A stretch of 64,000 nt of DNA from Lineus longissimus. Taxonomy: Eukaryota > Nemertea > Pilidiophora > Heteronemertea > Lineidae. Of this stretch, positions 22,931-35,149 are shown piece after piece. Under the pieces are notes generated by a model. That model ran no database searches, was not told the origin of the DNA, and saw only the letters and a program-made list of their open reading frames with translations. Location: assembly GCF_910592395.1 (NCBI RefSeq), contig NC_088314.1:9426001-9490000 (forward strand), read 5' to 3'. The position numbers were made by a program, and so were the translations under genes. Each line of letters begins with the position of its first letter. Positions within the stretch are counted from its first letter, which is position 1.

Positions 22931-25900
22931 AGCGTCTAGTTTAAAAACAGTCAAAGGTTGATTTCACGGAAATTTAAAAGAAAAACGAAAATCGCAATTT
23001 TGATCATCGTGAACACAGACTTGACATCATTCGAGTTAACGGCTGTAACTCGGGACAGCGAACAACCATTTTGAAGAGAACCAAATGAGGAAGGTGACCT
23101 TTGTTTTCCAATACATGTTGCCCCTTTAGGACCAAGAGGCCTTCAAATATGTCAAAGTTGGTATTTTCGACCACATGTGATATGTACAAGAAGTTTTTCA
23201 AGTTTCCCCATCACCCTATACTATCGCCAAGACTGGCCACTTTTAATGGCTGTGACTACATGTGTGTAAGAAGTGGATTAAGGTTGGCATGTTTTGAATG
23301 CATCCCCGACAAATTCGGTAAAGATTTCTGGCCTAACAATAGCATATCTTGCAAAAGATGTTCCAGTTTAGGTTCAAAATCTATACCCTATTCAAACAAC
23401 GTCGGCACCCCAGGTGTTAAAACGCAAAAATTCAAGTCTATATGCCGCGGCAATACAGAAATGAAAGTCAGAAACAATCAGTTTTGCGCCTTAAGTAAAA
23501 ATTAATCCCACTAACATGCCAAACCTCATTTGAAATTCCTCGAGCACGATTTTCTTTTGCTAGCAGCTTCTTTGCTTAACGTTATGTAGTTGACTGCATT
23601 ATTCGCAAAATAACTAAAATACCGATGAAACGTTTTTAGAAACGGCATCCCCAGACTATGCAAACAGCCGACAAATTGTGTCTTCATTGCGAATTGTGGC
23701 GTCGTCGCTCGAAGCAACAAAAAACAACTACCTTGATATCCTGTGGTTTATCAACGAATGCATCACATCCTTTCATACTAACCAATTTTATTTCCAACAG
23801 AATCTAATAACATAGGATCATATTATCGTATTAAACGGCTGATTGGCGATGGAGCTTGTTCAGTCGTGTTGCCCGAGGAGTGACAAGCGGACGGTCGGGG
23901 TTTGCATCATTACCGCCGGTTTCCTTTGTGTACCATTCGAATGAAATCTATAATGAACTCAGCTTCAATAAAGGCCAACTCCATTCGTTGGAAAAGTTGG
24001 AAAAAAATAACTTGAATTAGAGAATTTTAAAATTGTGCAACTACGCAGGGGCCTCAGTGTGGATACCTGACTGAATAAAAATGTCAACAGCCCGATAGAC
24101 AATAATGCCAAGTTTTGGCAAGTTTGCGTGCATAATTACCGCACAACGGTAATGTTTATTTCTATTACATGAGTCACAAAGAAAATACAGCAAAACATGA
24201 AGAGCGTAGGCGATTAACACTTTTGCAGTCTCCCAGTTTTCCTTTTCAATACAAATTAATCAATATCTCAGAATCATTAGAGGTTTGTGGTCTCCCAATG
24301 ATAATATTCTAATTAAATTTGAATCACCCACTCTAAATACCTTGGTTGTAATTTCTTTATCTGTATTTGACACCGTGCCTCGTTTTCGCTTCAGCGGCTT
24401 TGGTGTCGCAGCCGTAACCGCTTTGGTTTTGGTAAAATAGGGAAGTGGTAAAAACCAGTAAATATCGCAATGTTTAATTTGATGTGTTCTAGAACAGAAA
24501 TTGATACGTCACTATCGGTTTTAGTTGCTCAGGTAGAACTGACTATTTCTCCTAAAGCCTCGGCGAGACGGTCGGCGACCTCGGCGGTCGGTTTTAGCCA
24601 CCATTTTGAAACCGTCCTCGCGGTGAGACCAATGCCCCTGTTCGGTATCCATTCCCCAACGTGCCACAGGTCTGTTTGGACGAATGCTCTAAAAATGCGG
24701 TAGATGCAAATGCTAACTTTCACGAATTGTAGACAAGATTACTTTTTGTTGACGTATACGTTGGCAACCTACTTTATTTGGCTGACTAGACATATTGCGT
24801 CTCATGAATGCTGTTAGGATGCGGTAGATTTGGGTTGACGAACGCAAGGACTAATTTCCAAAAGTTGTAGACATCAAGATTTCCTGATTGCATGTTATCA
24901 TGGATTTCTTTTGCACTCTGCTCAGCCATACAAATCCAGCGACATGTATTAATCCGGAAGTCAAATAGGGCTTATTTAAAAATGTCAAGTTGTGGTAAAT
25001 ACAAGGCTGGGATGGATCAGAGTTGAATTAATTCTCAATCTGTGGTTGATTCAAAATCTACAGAGTCAGGCCATCAAGGAAATATGCTTTTTGACATAAA
25101 TGTAGTCTCATTGGTCATTTTAGAACTTGTATTTTAATAGGACCATATCAATGCGCAAGTGACGATTTGACGGATATGCTGCACAGAAGTAATTTTTCCA
25201 CAGGCAATAGGTATTGGAATGTTGTAAAATGTTATTGTGATTGGTAAACACAGTAAAGGGTTCTTCTTAACACATATTAAATTTGGTGATGATTGATTGG
25301 CCCCAAGGGTACTTTTTGCCAAAACCTGTAAAGCAATCATCACGTAATACACAGTGTCTAATACAGGGCCGACACTACGAATTGGAATACGACTTCATCA
25401 TTTCCGCCTTGTAGGGTAGAATGGGGTACTTTTAGCCTCTGTCTTGTTTGATGAATTGGGATATCAAGCAATACCGTAGACAGGGGCTACAATTAAACCG
25501 GGGCTACAAATACCCCATTCCACACCTTCGATCTGGAATCTAAAATGTTATTGCGTGGAGATACACGCAGTTTATCAATGTGAAAACACTCGTTCTTTCA
25601 GTATAATCGAAGTTGTCATTAGACGACTGTTGGTAATTAAATCTCAAAGTTGAAGTCAGAGTGGGAGTCGTAAATGTTTCGCAACCTAGAAGCGCGCCTT
25701 GAATATGAACACTGCCTCAATTACAATGTACCCCCGGGACCCTTGCATACGATTCTAATCAAATTTCGCGACATAAACTTGTGAGACGCTTCAAACCCGG
25801 CGGCAGGCTCTTATCAGAGTGACATTTGCCGAGTGTCTCTTATGAATAATGGTTATTAGTTCCCATTCGTGACTTGAACCGCGTCTATCGAAAAATCTGA

Positions 25901-26204
25901 ACTTATCGATCCGAGAAATCGCTGCAAACGTAATCGGCTTTTCGCTTTCGGGCAGTTATTTTTCAATGAATAATTTAAGGGAACCGGTGACAAAATCACG
26001 AAGAAGTGCAAATGATGTCGGTGCTCCTGGCAATGGTTTCAACTTATAATTCATTCATATATAATGTAGACACGTTGACTATGTACAGAATTACCGATGA
26101 ATACAGAATAAGCTTTCCTCAACGACAAATGACCTTTTGGGGGAATTCAAAGTAATGACTGCTTATCTCACTCGGAGGCACCATGTTTTTATCTGTTGGT
26201 AACA
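22931..26204. other. Gene-free stretch with one short inverted repeat
   Basis: No gene recognised. At 25420-25519 'aatggggtacttttagcc' is mirrored by 'ggctacaaataccccatt', giving a ~100-bp element with ~18-bp imperfect inverted ends, possibly a very short MITE relic. Open frames at 23101-23505 and 24470-24723 show no domains. Confidence 0.35.
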
Positions 26205-26450
26205 CATTTAGGCCGGGTCTATTTGCCAAGCCGCTCGCCGAACAGGCATTTTTTTTGTCCTGTTTGGAGAGCCGCTTGCCAAACAGCACTAAAAAGCCAC
26301 CCTGTTCGGCCAGCCGGGCTTGCCAAACAGGTAAAAAATCTACCCTGTTTGGCGAACTGAGACTTTACTTTAATATTAATGCGTTCGGCTTTCCATTCAG
26401 GACAAGAAAAAGTCGCTGTTTGGTAAGCCGGGCTTGCCAAGTAGTCACTT
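26205..26450. repeat. Dispersed repeat family D, copy 1 (internally palindromic)
   Basis: It begins 'aggccgggtctatttgccaa' and contains repeated, mutually inverted 'ttgccaaacag' / 'ctgtttgg' words ('gagccgcttgccaaacagc', 'gccgggcttgccaaacagg', 'ccctgtttggcgaac'). The same order is found at 53344-53500 inside the receptor array. The internal inverted words would let a single strand fold. No protein is encoded; minus-strand frames only reflect the repetition. Confidence 0.75.
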
Positions 26451-29400
26451 CCATACATTTATAGGGTCTAAATCCAACCGTTCAAGATTTACGTGTACAT
26501 TGATGCTTGTGCTCCTGTACAGAGCTCCATTCGTAGTTCAATAATGAAGTCATTAATAACCCCTCTATCTTCTACACCCACCACTGGAAAACCTTAAGAA
26601 TTGGGTTTCAATGGTTAGGTAGGCGTACTCTATCCCACAACACATTAAAATCGTTTGTAGCCTGCATGTTGAATAAAAGCCGCTCACATCCCGGAGTAGT
26701 AGCTTGCCCATATTGATATTCAAGCTTATGACAATTTCTTAAACATCAATCGAGATTTTCTATCCCTATGAAAAGACCAAGAGCGCCTTATTCATTACAT
26801 CACGTAATCAATATTTATGATATTTTAATGGCAGACCCGTCAAATTATTTCTCCACCCTGTCGAGAAATTTGACATTTCATTCAAAATATTGAACCAATC
26901 TTTGTGTTATCACTCAAATGGAAAGTCTCGGCTCTTTTCACGGTAAGAATTTCAAATTGATTTCCAGAGATGATTAATGGGCTATAGTCGTTTCAAAATG
27001 TGGGTATTAAATGGGGAGAATTATGGTTAATGGACGTAATAAGAGGATATTTCTTGTAAATGCAACCATTAGATTCTGAAGCAAGTTTTTTTTCATAAAC
27101 TCCAATGTCCGATAAAATTGGAAGACAGCTCAACCAAGTTTTTTTCGTTTGTCAATAAATCTACAAATTACGATCTTATGCGGCAAAGAAACGGATGAAT
27201 TTGACGGGGTAATGAGGACATTTCTTGAAAAATGCCTCCATCATATTTTACAGCCGCAATTTTCGCATAAATTTTCGATAAAGTATTGGAAAAAAGCTAA
27301 TTCAGGGCTACTTTTTACTCATAAAGCATGAGTCCGTAATCATGCAATCACTGGCAAATAAACGGATGGAATCAAAGCGGAAAATATTTCACTGAACGCT
27401 CCGAGGATCCGCTCAACGATCGGAGGTATAGTAATTTTTCTCATGGTAAACTGTGCAAACTTAGTGACCACAGATAGGGATAAACAACTGCATAATCTCA
27501 GAACAAATTTGCCCCGAGATCGGACGTGTAACGTTCAATAATTCTCAAGAATAAAAGTCAAGAAAACGTGTGCTCGGAACATGGACTTGCCTCGTAATGC
27601 TCTGAGTTCTGAGTCCCTCGATCCCGCATCTATAGGAGCAAACCTGCTCGCCGGAGACTCGGCAGCAATATGAAGTGACATGAATGTCAGAGATGCGGGA
27701 CAAAAGAGACTACAATTGCATCATATGTGACAAAAATGAAATGATGAGTAAATTACCTTGCTGGTCCAAGGATATTGTGTAATCTGTGGGCAGCCATATA
27801 AATGCACCATTGGTACGCGGTGCCCACGATAATGGCTCAATTGATAATAATAAGCATGTTTGTATACGCAGGCTGCACGAGGTTTCTTTGTTTTTAAAGT
27901 GTACGCCGAATCAACAAATAAATAAATCAACAAATAAAATAAAATAAAATGATAAACGTGAATAGCTAAATAAATGAATAAAACCGGAAGACAGGAGTAC
28001 GAGATGCTCGGAACCTCGGAAACTCAGTGTTAAGGATATTGATTCCCCAGGGTGATTCTGAATGCAACACACGAGAAAATAAATATAGTGGGAATAAAAA
28101 AGGACATCATTCTCTGCACGCAACTTGCTGGTTTCATTTTTCATCGGATTCTACAAGCGGCTTCTGGTGAACCCAAAGCATCTCCTCATATTTCTGCTCG
28201 GAATTCGTTCCGTCATATGATGCATTTTTAATCATGCTGAGTGTTATTCGTGCCTCAGTCGATTCTCGTAACACGTGTCGGACTGGGCTCCATTCCCATA
28301 AAACATCCTATGACATTTATGTCTAAAAGAGGTTAGGAATTACATTCCAACACAAGTGCATCTACGAGAATGACCCTAGAATGAATGATGTGATGGTTCT
28401 CATGTGGAGTTTATAGGATCGGCCGAAGCTTAGTATTCTACGCTTGACTTCCGAGGCAGTCAATTCAACATAATCAACATATTCTTCCTATCGTTATGGG
28501 AAGGACGAAGGACGAGACCGATGCACTGCGCCCGGAGTGTACCCTCTTATTGCACATTGATTTACATCTATCGGTTAATAATCCATTATCCTTGACAATA
28601 TAAACAAAATGTACCTATCATGTTTTTTTCTTTCTATTTCTTCATATTATTCCCCGTTAAAAAAATTCCTTGTTCCTGTCCCGCAAAAAATCTCGCCTCA
28701 GTCGTTCATATCCGGATAATCTATTGTTGTCTGCACCCTTGAAAAAAATACACCGGTTGCTACTTAGTAGAAATAGCCTAGACCCTCCTCAGTTTTCCAT
28801 TAGGCTGAGCCGTGCCCGGCTAATCCTTATAGCGTAGGAATATGAAACATAAGAACATTGGGGGATGTCATCAGACAATGTTACGGCAGATGAAGCCCTT
28901 CCCAATCATGTCTGTTGACGATTATTATGATGGGTAAAACTGGAACAGAGATGTAAGAATCTCGCTTTGAGACAATGTTGTCGTCCTCAAACGAAATAAA
29001 CTTAGTCTATACTTGTTACACGTTCAGTTGTTTTAGGATCAGTTAACTCTTTTCGTAGTATACACGAAAACAGCGGAGGAAAATCGGGCTAAATATATAC
29101 TAGTAATACAGTGACTTATTAGCAAGTTTATTGGTAAGGGAATTATTTGTAATATTCAGCCACTTATTCTCACCCGTGTTACATAACATGTGCATTTCAA
29201 TACCTTCCGCTCTCGATTTTACAATATATGTAAGCTTGTATGAAGTGGGAGTGAAAAAACTGTCATCTCAGAATGCTCGATCTGTCAAAATAAGACGTTA
29301 AGATTATCTCGCTCAAATCGGTGCCTTCGAAATGATACCCGAGGCTGTGGTATAGTGATATCTATAAAATAACCCGAACCAGCAGTGCAAGAGAGGTTGT

Positions 29401-29766
29401 CATCATCAGTTTCCAGTCCTAACTACCACAAATAGCATCTATTTTTATCTGGAGATGGCCATACTCTGGTCCATTTATTGAATATCTTGCACCGGCATAG
29501 TGCTTGTAAAGATGCATGGGGATACATGCAGCAGGGGGTATACGCAAATGAATACTGCCTTTATTTACTGCTGACATAACATTTTCTGGTGTAACTTACA
29601 TGTATAGAAGAAGATGGATTCCACTATCGGTCTGCGTAAAAGTGTGAATCACGATATTCGGATATGAAAATCACCTAGATGACAGAACAAAGATTACAAA
29701 CAAGTTCAGCGTAGCACTCGCAGCTTTGCCATCAAGCATAAAAAAGCATCAATAGCGTAGGAAGTG
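26451..29766. other. Gene-free stretch
   Basis: No confident gene. Between about 27000 and 27330 a loosely repeated ~190-bp pattern ('gg.aat.aggacatttcttg.aaatgc' and 'tcg/ccgataaa') suggests an eroded duplication. 27918-27990 is a low-complexity aaat/aaaat tract. A TATA-like 'tctataaaataa' occurs near 29359, unsupported by a gene. Confidence 0.35.
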
Positions 29767-29985
29767 TCACCGACAGCTGATCCCGTGTTGTTGATCAAAG
29801 CGAAGGATGTGAGGCGTGACTAGTAGTTGGGAATCAGACGCGTGATTAATCCAAACATATCGATCTTCATCATTCGTTGAGCCGGCGTAGACATACTGCC
29901 AAGGTGACCGCTCTCTGACCTTATCCTCCATAGCTTTGTTAATCAGACCGAAAACCGAAATTTTCTCGCCCACCGCTTCTATGGG
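29767..29985 (-). CDS. Candidate terminal coding exon, unrecognised protein
   Basis: I do not recognise the protein. On the minus strand a pyrimidine-rich stretch followed by 'tctcccatag' at about 29986 makes a good splice acceptor. The frame after it reads AVGEKISVFGLINKAMEDKV and then RERSPWQYVYAGSTNDEDRY, ending at a TGA at 29767, about 70 residues. The amino-acid composition and codon choice look protein-like, with no internal stop. On the same strand upstream, an ATG in a strong context ('ccgccatgg', 30374) opens 27 codons, but its only donor-like site is out of phase with this exon, so I cannot join them. It could also be a chance frame. Confidence 0.35.
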   Translation of the reverse strand, partial: PIEAVGEKISVFGLINKAMEDKVRERSPWQYVYAGSTNDEDRYVWINHASDSQLLVTPHILRFDQQHGISCR

Positions 29986-30146
29986 AGAGCAGGGTAAATA
30001 TCACTCAAAAGGATTGATATCTAACTTGCCTGACCACTTACCCGAAAATAGAGTTACTGGGCCAAAATGACGAATATTCGCAGCATTCTGATATAAGAGG
30101 GGCGACTGGGGACGAGATTAGGGCCTTTAGTCCCTCTGATACCGTC

Positions 30147-30208
30147 CGACGTCGTCACATTGAAAAATACATCCGTGTAACCACCACATGGTTATTGTGA
30201 CGACGTCG
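30147..30208. repeat. Inverted repeat with ATF/CREB-like half sites
   Basis: The arm 'cgacgtcgtcaca' (30147-30159) is exactly complementary to 'tgtgacgacgtcg' (30196-30208). Within the 36-base spacer 'aacca..catggtt' can pair again. The arms contain GTCGTCA/TGACGAC half sites. It may act as DNA binding sites or merely be a small palindrome; no transcript is evident. Confidence 0.6.
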
Positions 30209-30350
30209 TGCAGGCTCGGAGTGAGAAAGCGTTGTCCTCGAAATCAGCTTAGCGTGCATTTCGATATTTGTGAGATGTTTTTAGCTGATTTTAACGTTTT
30301 AATACCCTGTTTAAAATGTTTTTCGAATCGGCCTCAACAAAAGAAATAGG

Positions 30351-30385
30351 TTTGGCGCCAATGACGTCATCCATGGCGGACTGGG
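30351..30385. promoter_or_regulatory. E2F / CRE / ATGGCGG-type motif cluster
   Basis: 'tttggcgcc' (E2F-like), 'tgacgtca' (perfect CRE palindrome, about 30362) and 'ccatggcgg' (YY1-like or start-context) lie within 35 bp. Such packing is typical of TATA-less promoters. On the + strand the ATG gives only 5 codons; on the - strand the ATG at 30374 gives 27. A similar CCAAT/CRE/ATGGC set lies at 53515-53570. Function is inferred from motifs only. Confidence 0.35.
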
Positions 30386-30778
30386 ACTAACGTTCCAGTC
30401 GATTCTCTTCAAGAATGCTGAAGATAAAAAAGGTCTCAAAGAAGCTACCCCAAGATAACAAGTGGTGATCTCACTCTAATCGGCTTATAGCCCACAGTGG
30501 TTCACCACGTACCTCATTAGAGTCGAATAAGTGACTTTGATGAGAAGGCTAATGACAGATTTCCTCCATGGTGAATGACACCCTGTTAATGAGGTAACTG
30601 CTCTTATCGGTTGCTTTTCTTGATGATGGGCACTTGTTGTAGATTTCCCCTTAAGCTGTGTTAGTGGTGTCTTTTTACCATCTTTTTATAACCAGGTTGT
30701 GATGGTAAACTTGTAATTCAGGTCGGTTTAACTTGGTGGTGGTTTAATCAGCCAGATTTTGATTACCCCTCAGAAATC

Positions 30779-31086
30779 AGTGGAGTAATGGTTAGAGCGC
30801 CGGACTCATAACCGAAAGGTCGTGGGTTCGACTCCGGTTAGAACCACAATACTGGTTTCAGTGTCCCTGGGCAAGACACTTAACCCTGCAGTTGCTTCTC
30901 TCCACCCAGGTGTATAAATGGGTACCGGTTGGAATGATCAGCTAGTGCGCTGAATTGACGGCAGCCTTTCTGAGTTCTACTGAAAGGTTTCAGGAGAGAC
31001 CGGGGTAATAATGTAAAGCGCTTTGAGCGGGCAAACGGCCTGGATACTGCGCTATATAAGACGCATCATTATTATTATTATTATTA
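30779..31086 (+). mobile_element. tRNA-derived SINE, apparently full length
   Basis: The head is a tRNA-like unit: an A-box-type 'taatggttagagcgcc', a CAT anticodon loop ('ctcataa', Met-type) and a B box 'gggttcgactcc' near 30826. The middle contains 'gggcaagacacttaaccct' and 'tctccacccaggtgtataaa', a conserved core seen in metazoan SINEs. The tail is 'gtaaagcgctttgagcg', then 'cctggatactgcgctatata', then (ATT)n to 31086. The internal A/B boxes would allow RNA polymerase III transcription. The tail resembles that of the LINE at 3168-3516, a likely source of retrotransposition machinery. Confidence 0.85.
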
Positions 31087-31214
31087 AATATAAAGACAGA
31101 ATCAATAGGGAAAGCTGGCGGAGGAGGATGATATTTCATGAATAATGACCCCTATAACTAAGACGGTTTACTTGATTTTCGTCATGATATTAAAGAGTAC
31201 GTCACCGGGCTGTT

Positions 31215-31260
31215 TAGATTGGCGTCTATCACTATTCTGATAGTGATAGACGCCAATCTA
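31215..31260. repeat. Perfect 21-bp hairpin with 4-base loop
   Basis: 'tagattggcgtctatcacta' plus t (31215-31235) is exactly reverse-complemented by 31240-31260, with loop 'tctg'. A short gaca run follows. The loop is too tight and the stem too short for a standard microRNA precursor. It may be a recent inverted duplication. Confidence 0.85.
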
Positions 31261-31264
31261 GACA

Positions 31265-32509
31265 GACAGACAGATCTCGATAGACAGCAGTCACAGGCAA
31301 AACGTAAGTGGTTTTGAAATTGGATACACTACCGTATGTCATTTAAAGATTTTTGAGCTTATATGAAAAACCTTTATTTACTTTCTTTCCAGCGAACACA
31401 AATATACACCAACGAAATGAACATGTTCAAAGGTCCTTCAGGCAATGGCGCAATTCACTGAACATAAAACCTCTGAGGTGTGGACATTTGCGTCAGGCAA
31501 AAAATAGTTAATGTTTTTTTATAACCCTAAAAAAATTATTTCTAATAGTGTATTTAACATTACTATGTACACTCTTTGATAAAATAAAGTAACTCCGAGA
31601 TAATATGTCGGAATTCATGAGTGATCTATTAATTTTCTTACTCGCTCTCTGTCCCAATCCTATACCGTATCCTTACAACTCAGGGTTGACATCAACCCTA
31701 TCTTCCTTCCAACTATGAATATCCAATATTGTCCCGACACCACTTTTTACCCCAAGACTTTTAATAAATTCTAGTATTGTGCAAGAGAAAATTTAGCCGA
31801 GGCTTATCGATCATTTCCGTCTGAAGGGTGAAATATAGAATACGAAATGGAAATATCGATCTCAAATTCGATCTACACCAAACGAGCTAAATGGCTGTTC
31901 TGAGAGGACACTTTGTACCCGTTACAATATTGAATGCCTGCAGGTCATTGGTCGCTAGTGAGTTTTGGCTTGCAACCTGAAGGTTGGGCACGTACTAGGG
32001 GGATGGTGATTTCTGTTTATGCATCGTTTTGTTATGCAATCTTCGATGGCTATTCTACGTCAATAGTAAAAAACATTTGTAATAACCTTTTTCTTGCATG
32101 ATAATCAACTTTACCACATGATGACATTTATTTCTTTTCAAAATTCATTCCAGTGCCTGTTTAAGGTTTGACCATCGACGCCGCCATTTTGACTAGAACT
32201 TGAAATCCTAAAGCAATTAAAACTCTACACGACGAAGTGAATGTTAATTTCTTGGGGTGCCTGTTCTGTGTTTTCCGGAGCAACAGCCTCCCCGGTCTTG
32301 AATGGGCATTCACTGCAGATCTTAAGCTTTGAGATTACAAATCCTACCCAAAATGGCGGTGCATATGGTCAACATCTCTGAATATTGTAGGCCGCTCGTC
32401 AGCAGAGTGTTGGTGCCATGTGGACCTGATCGAGGGCAACATATCGTGTAACCCAGACGTTGAATGTATCTTTCAAATACATCTCTAAATGTCAAACGTG
32501 CCTAGCATT
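31265..32509. other. Gene-free stretch
   Basis: No gene or clear repeat seen. AT-rich, with open frames under 60 codons. Confidence 0.35.
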
Positions 32510-32720
32510 GCTTTCAGGTCTAATTAATGAGTAATGGCGGCTATAAAAGGGCGGTTAATCAGTTAATTCATGTGATTGGTTGATTAATCGGATGCAGCGG
32601 CCACAGATACAATGCAGCAGCCTCTTATGTGAAATCTTGGAAGCGGTATAAATCCGGAGGCGGGCTGGTTTTAAGTAATTGCATCGTCAGGCTATCCATC
32701 TTCAGATTTAATTAGCTCAG
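32510..32720 (+). promoter_or_regulatory. Candidate core promoter with homeodomain-type sites
   Basis: A strong TATA box 'gctataaaaggg' lies at about 32540 and a second 'ggtataaatccgg' at about 32645. Between them are 'ttaattcatg', an inverted CCAAT ('gattggttg') and 'gattaatcgg', the TAAT/GATTA words bound by homeodomain proteins. Further TAAT-rich words follow to 32730. Start sites would be expected about 30 bp after each TATA. The first downstream ATG (about 32820) gives only 13 codons, so any gene would need splicing. This rests on motif content only. Confidence 0.35.
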
Positions 32721-34054
32721 TTAGCTTAATTAGATTTAGCACTATACGACCATTCTCTCCAGGAAAGAAAAGGACATTTTGCAATTGTTACCATTTCTTC
32801 AACGTCCATTACTGCCAACATGCGGCTAATTGGCGAAAGTTTCAAAAGTCTTTTTATTTAACCTCTATCTGTTATGCAATAAATAGTAAGTGGTTTCTGG
32901 TCATTCTTTGAGAAAGAAAGGTATGCCTGCATCTTGTGACGGGCCTACATACCTTCTCGCCAATATACGCCACCTAGCCATTAAACCATATGTGGCTATT
33001 TATCTTAAAAGAAGTACACAACCCATAAATTGTTTTATTTTTATATGCGTTTTGATAGAACACACGTCAATCTTCATCACTTCCTGTCATTGTCAGCCCA
33101 TCGGAACAATACACATAGAAGACCATTTTATATCGTTTCCAAAACCGGATCTCTCCTCAAACAGATTACTTATATCAAAATGTGTACTGCTGTCAATTAA
33201 TTCCTTTTTAATTAAAAAAACCTAGGGCGCTATCTTGGAGAAGCGATCTAAGAGAAAGAAGACTGCAAAGATTTAGCACAGACGGTTTCGAATGGATGAA
33301 CATAAGTAACAAATCACTTCTGAATTCTCTGTTCGCCATCATAAAATATATATCCATATATGAATACTAACAGTATATATGTATTGACATTGGTATTCAA
33401 ATCACTGGCGCATGATAACGCTAGCGTTACACAAATGAGTATTTGGGGATGTCATATTTCATGCTTATCCCCGGCTCCTAACCACCGCTATCTCTCGTTG
33501 GTCACGTACATGCTCAAGGTTTTTATATCCTGTATGCGTCTCCTTCTCCTCCGTTGGGGTTGCCGCCTTCGGGCATGACACGCGATGCTCTTCGTCACCA
33601 GGAGAGTGTGACCGATCAAATCTCACCACAGTGTGGGTACTTAGCGTATGATATTCCCTGGGCTTGATAGTAGCCGAAGCATCTCACCCTGGAGAAGCAA
33701 ATCATTCTAGCGGCCTTCTGTCACAATAAACTAAATGCTTAAAAAAATCAAGCGACAAATAGTTATTTCTGCTTTCTTTCTATTGCATTTGACCAAAAGC
33801 AGTTTTCTTCAGCGTTCGCTCAGGGATGTTATTCCCCAGGGAATATCCTCCTCCATGGTGAGGCATCAGTTGCATCTGTTGATCTATATATTGACTCTGT
33901 TTCAGCCAGAGGTACATGTTGAGTCTCATGCTATAGCTACTCATGGTCCCTTTGCTTGCCTTGGCAGGGGACATCGATTTAACCCCTCATTCGAAGAACG
34001 AAGCAAATTTAGCGTCAAGTATCCTGCCGAAGGAGACCCAGACTAAGCAGCGGT
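32721..34054. other. Gene-free stretch
   Basis: Open frames at 32890-33225 and 33735-34046 show no recognisable domain, and the first lacks an ATG start. The right part (about 33840-34054) may be the body of the SINE whose head is at 34055-34120. Confidence 0.35.
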
Positions 34055-34120
34055 GATACTTCCGAGTGTCAAACCCGCGACCTCATGATTATGAGGCCTG
34101 TGCCATTAGTTCATTAAAGG
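34055..34120 (-). mobile_element. tRNA-like SINE head on the minus strand
   Basis: On the minus strand an A-box-like 'taatggcacaggcc' (34095-34108) is followed by a perfect anticodon-type stem-loop (34081-34096, 'cctcataatcatgagg', CAT) and a B-box-like 'gggtttgacac' (34062-34076). The downstream text ('tccttcggcaggatact', 'gaggggttaaat') looks like a SINE body of a different family from 30779-31086. The 3' end is not delimited. Confidence 0.5.
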
Positions 34121-35149
34121 TCGTCGAAGAAACACATTTTTGATAACAATTTTTAATTACCTGAAAACAACGAATCGCAAAGCGTTTTTCGCGGACACAT
34201 CCGGTCTAGTCTGCTTTTGTTTGATACAAAGTCCTAAATGGTGAAGATATTCATGGGATAAAAGTAATGTTCATATACTGTGTCGCTTGGCTAGTCTGTA
34301 TGGTGTCCTTGCAACTGTTCAGATTTATAAATGAGGTTTTTACCGGGCCATTCAAAACCCAATTTTATAGGCGTTCCGTGACAGGTTCCTTTTACAGGAT
34401 TCTATATGTACGCGAGTGAACCCTATTATCTTTTGAAGCAAATTATTGTGACAGTCTTCATCCCTACCTCCTGACCCGCAACTTGTTCCCATCCATCCTC
34501 CTTATCATGTACAAGCTGAAACGTCGTCCCAAATGTAACAATCACGAAAATAATTGCTTCTCTCCGCCCGTCATGTCTAACAAATATCCCCTTGCCCAGG
34601 AGAGTATACCCATATAATTGAATATGAAGAAGCGGCGGCCCCGGAGAGCCCAGGGCTGTGTGACTAATAGCTTGGCGAAAATAATAGGCGCAGGTCAATG
34701 GAATGACCACTGGAGTGGTGGCCGGTCGATGGACCGTATTCAAAACATGCGAAAACTTTGTACCCGTTGGGAAGACCTGACCAGCTACAGTCCTTGGTCT
34801 TACTATGATGGTCTGGTTAATGCTTTTTTAAATGCCGGTCATCGTATTGGATGAACGACCATCGGAAGACTCGTCAAATTCTACTTCCGGAAATCCCTGA
34901 AAAACAAAGGTACATTCCGAAAAGATATTGAGGATTTCCTCCTAGAGTAACATTCGCACGCAATTTCCGCAATTGCGGTACCGCCAGATTCGCCTAGATC
35001 AGCGATTTCCATCAATATGCTTATAAGGAGTAGGGTTATGTTTTGGGCGTGGATGCTTGCCTAATTTGCATATGTTTAGCACGCAATGCAAGTAAGGCAA
35101 CTCTAACTCTCCAAACCTCGAAATGTTCTAGGGGAACCCCCTACACTCT
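34121..35149. other. Gene-free stretch
   Basis: Overlapping short frames on both strands at 34426-34854 have no recognisable domain. Nothing else is supported. Confidence 0.35.

Noticed and set aside
23101-23505. 134-codon cysteine-containing frame
   Set aside because: No spacing pattern of a known cysteine-rich family, no ATG-context or signal peptide support, and the opposite strand is equally open.
26219-26458. Minus-strand 79-codon frame in repeat D
   Set aside because: Its repeated LASPA/WQAALQTG text arises from the palindromic repeat.
30779-30850. Functional tRNA-Met gene
   Set aside because: Tail, middle domain and (ATT)n show it is a SINE head. The acceptor stem does not pair convincingly.
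31215-31260. microRNA precursor
   Set aside because: A 21-bp stem and 4-base loop are too small for a Drosha/Dicer substrate.
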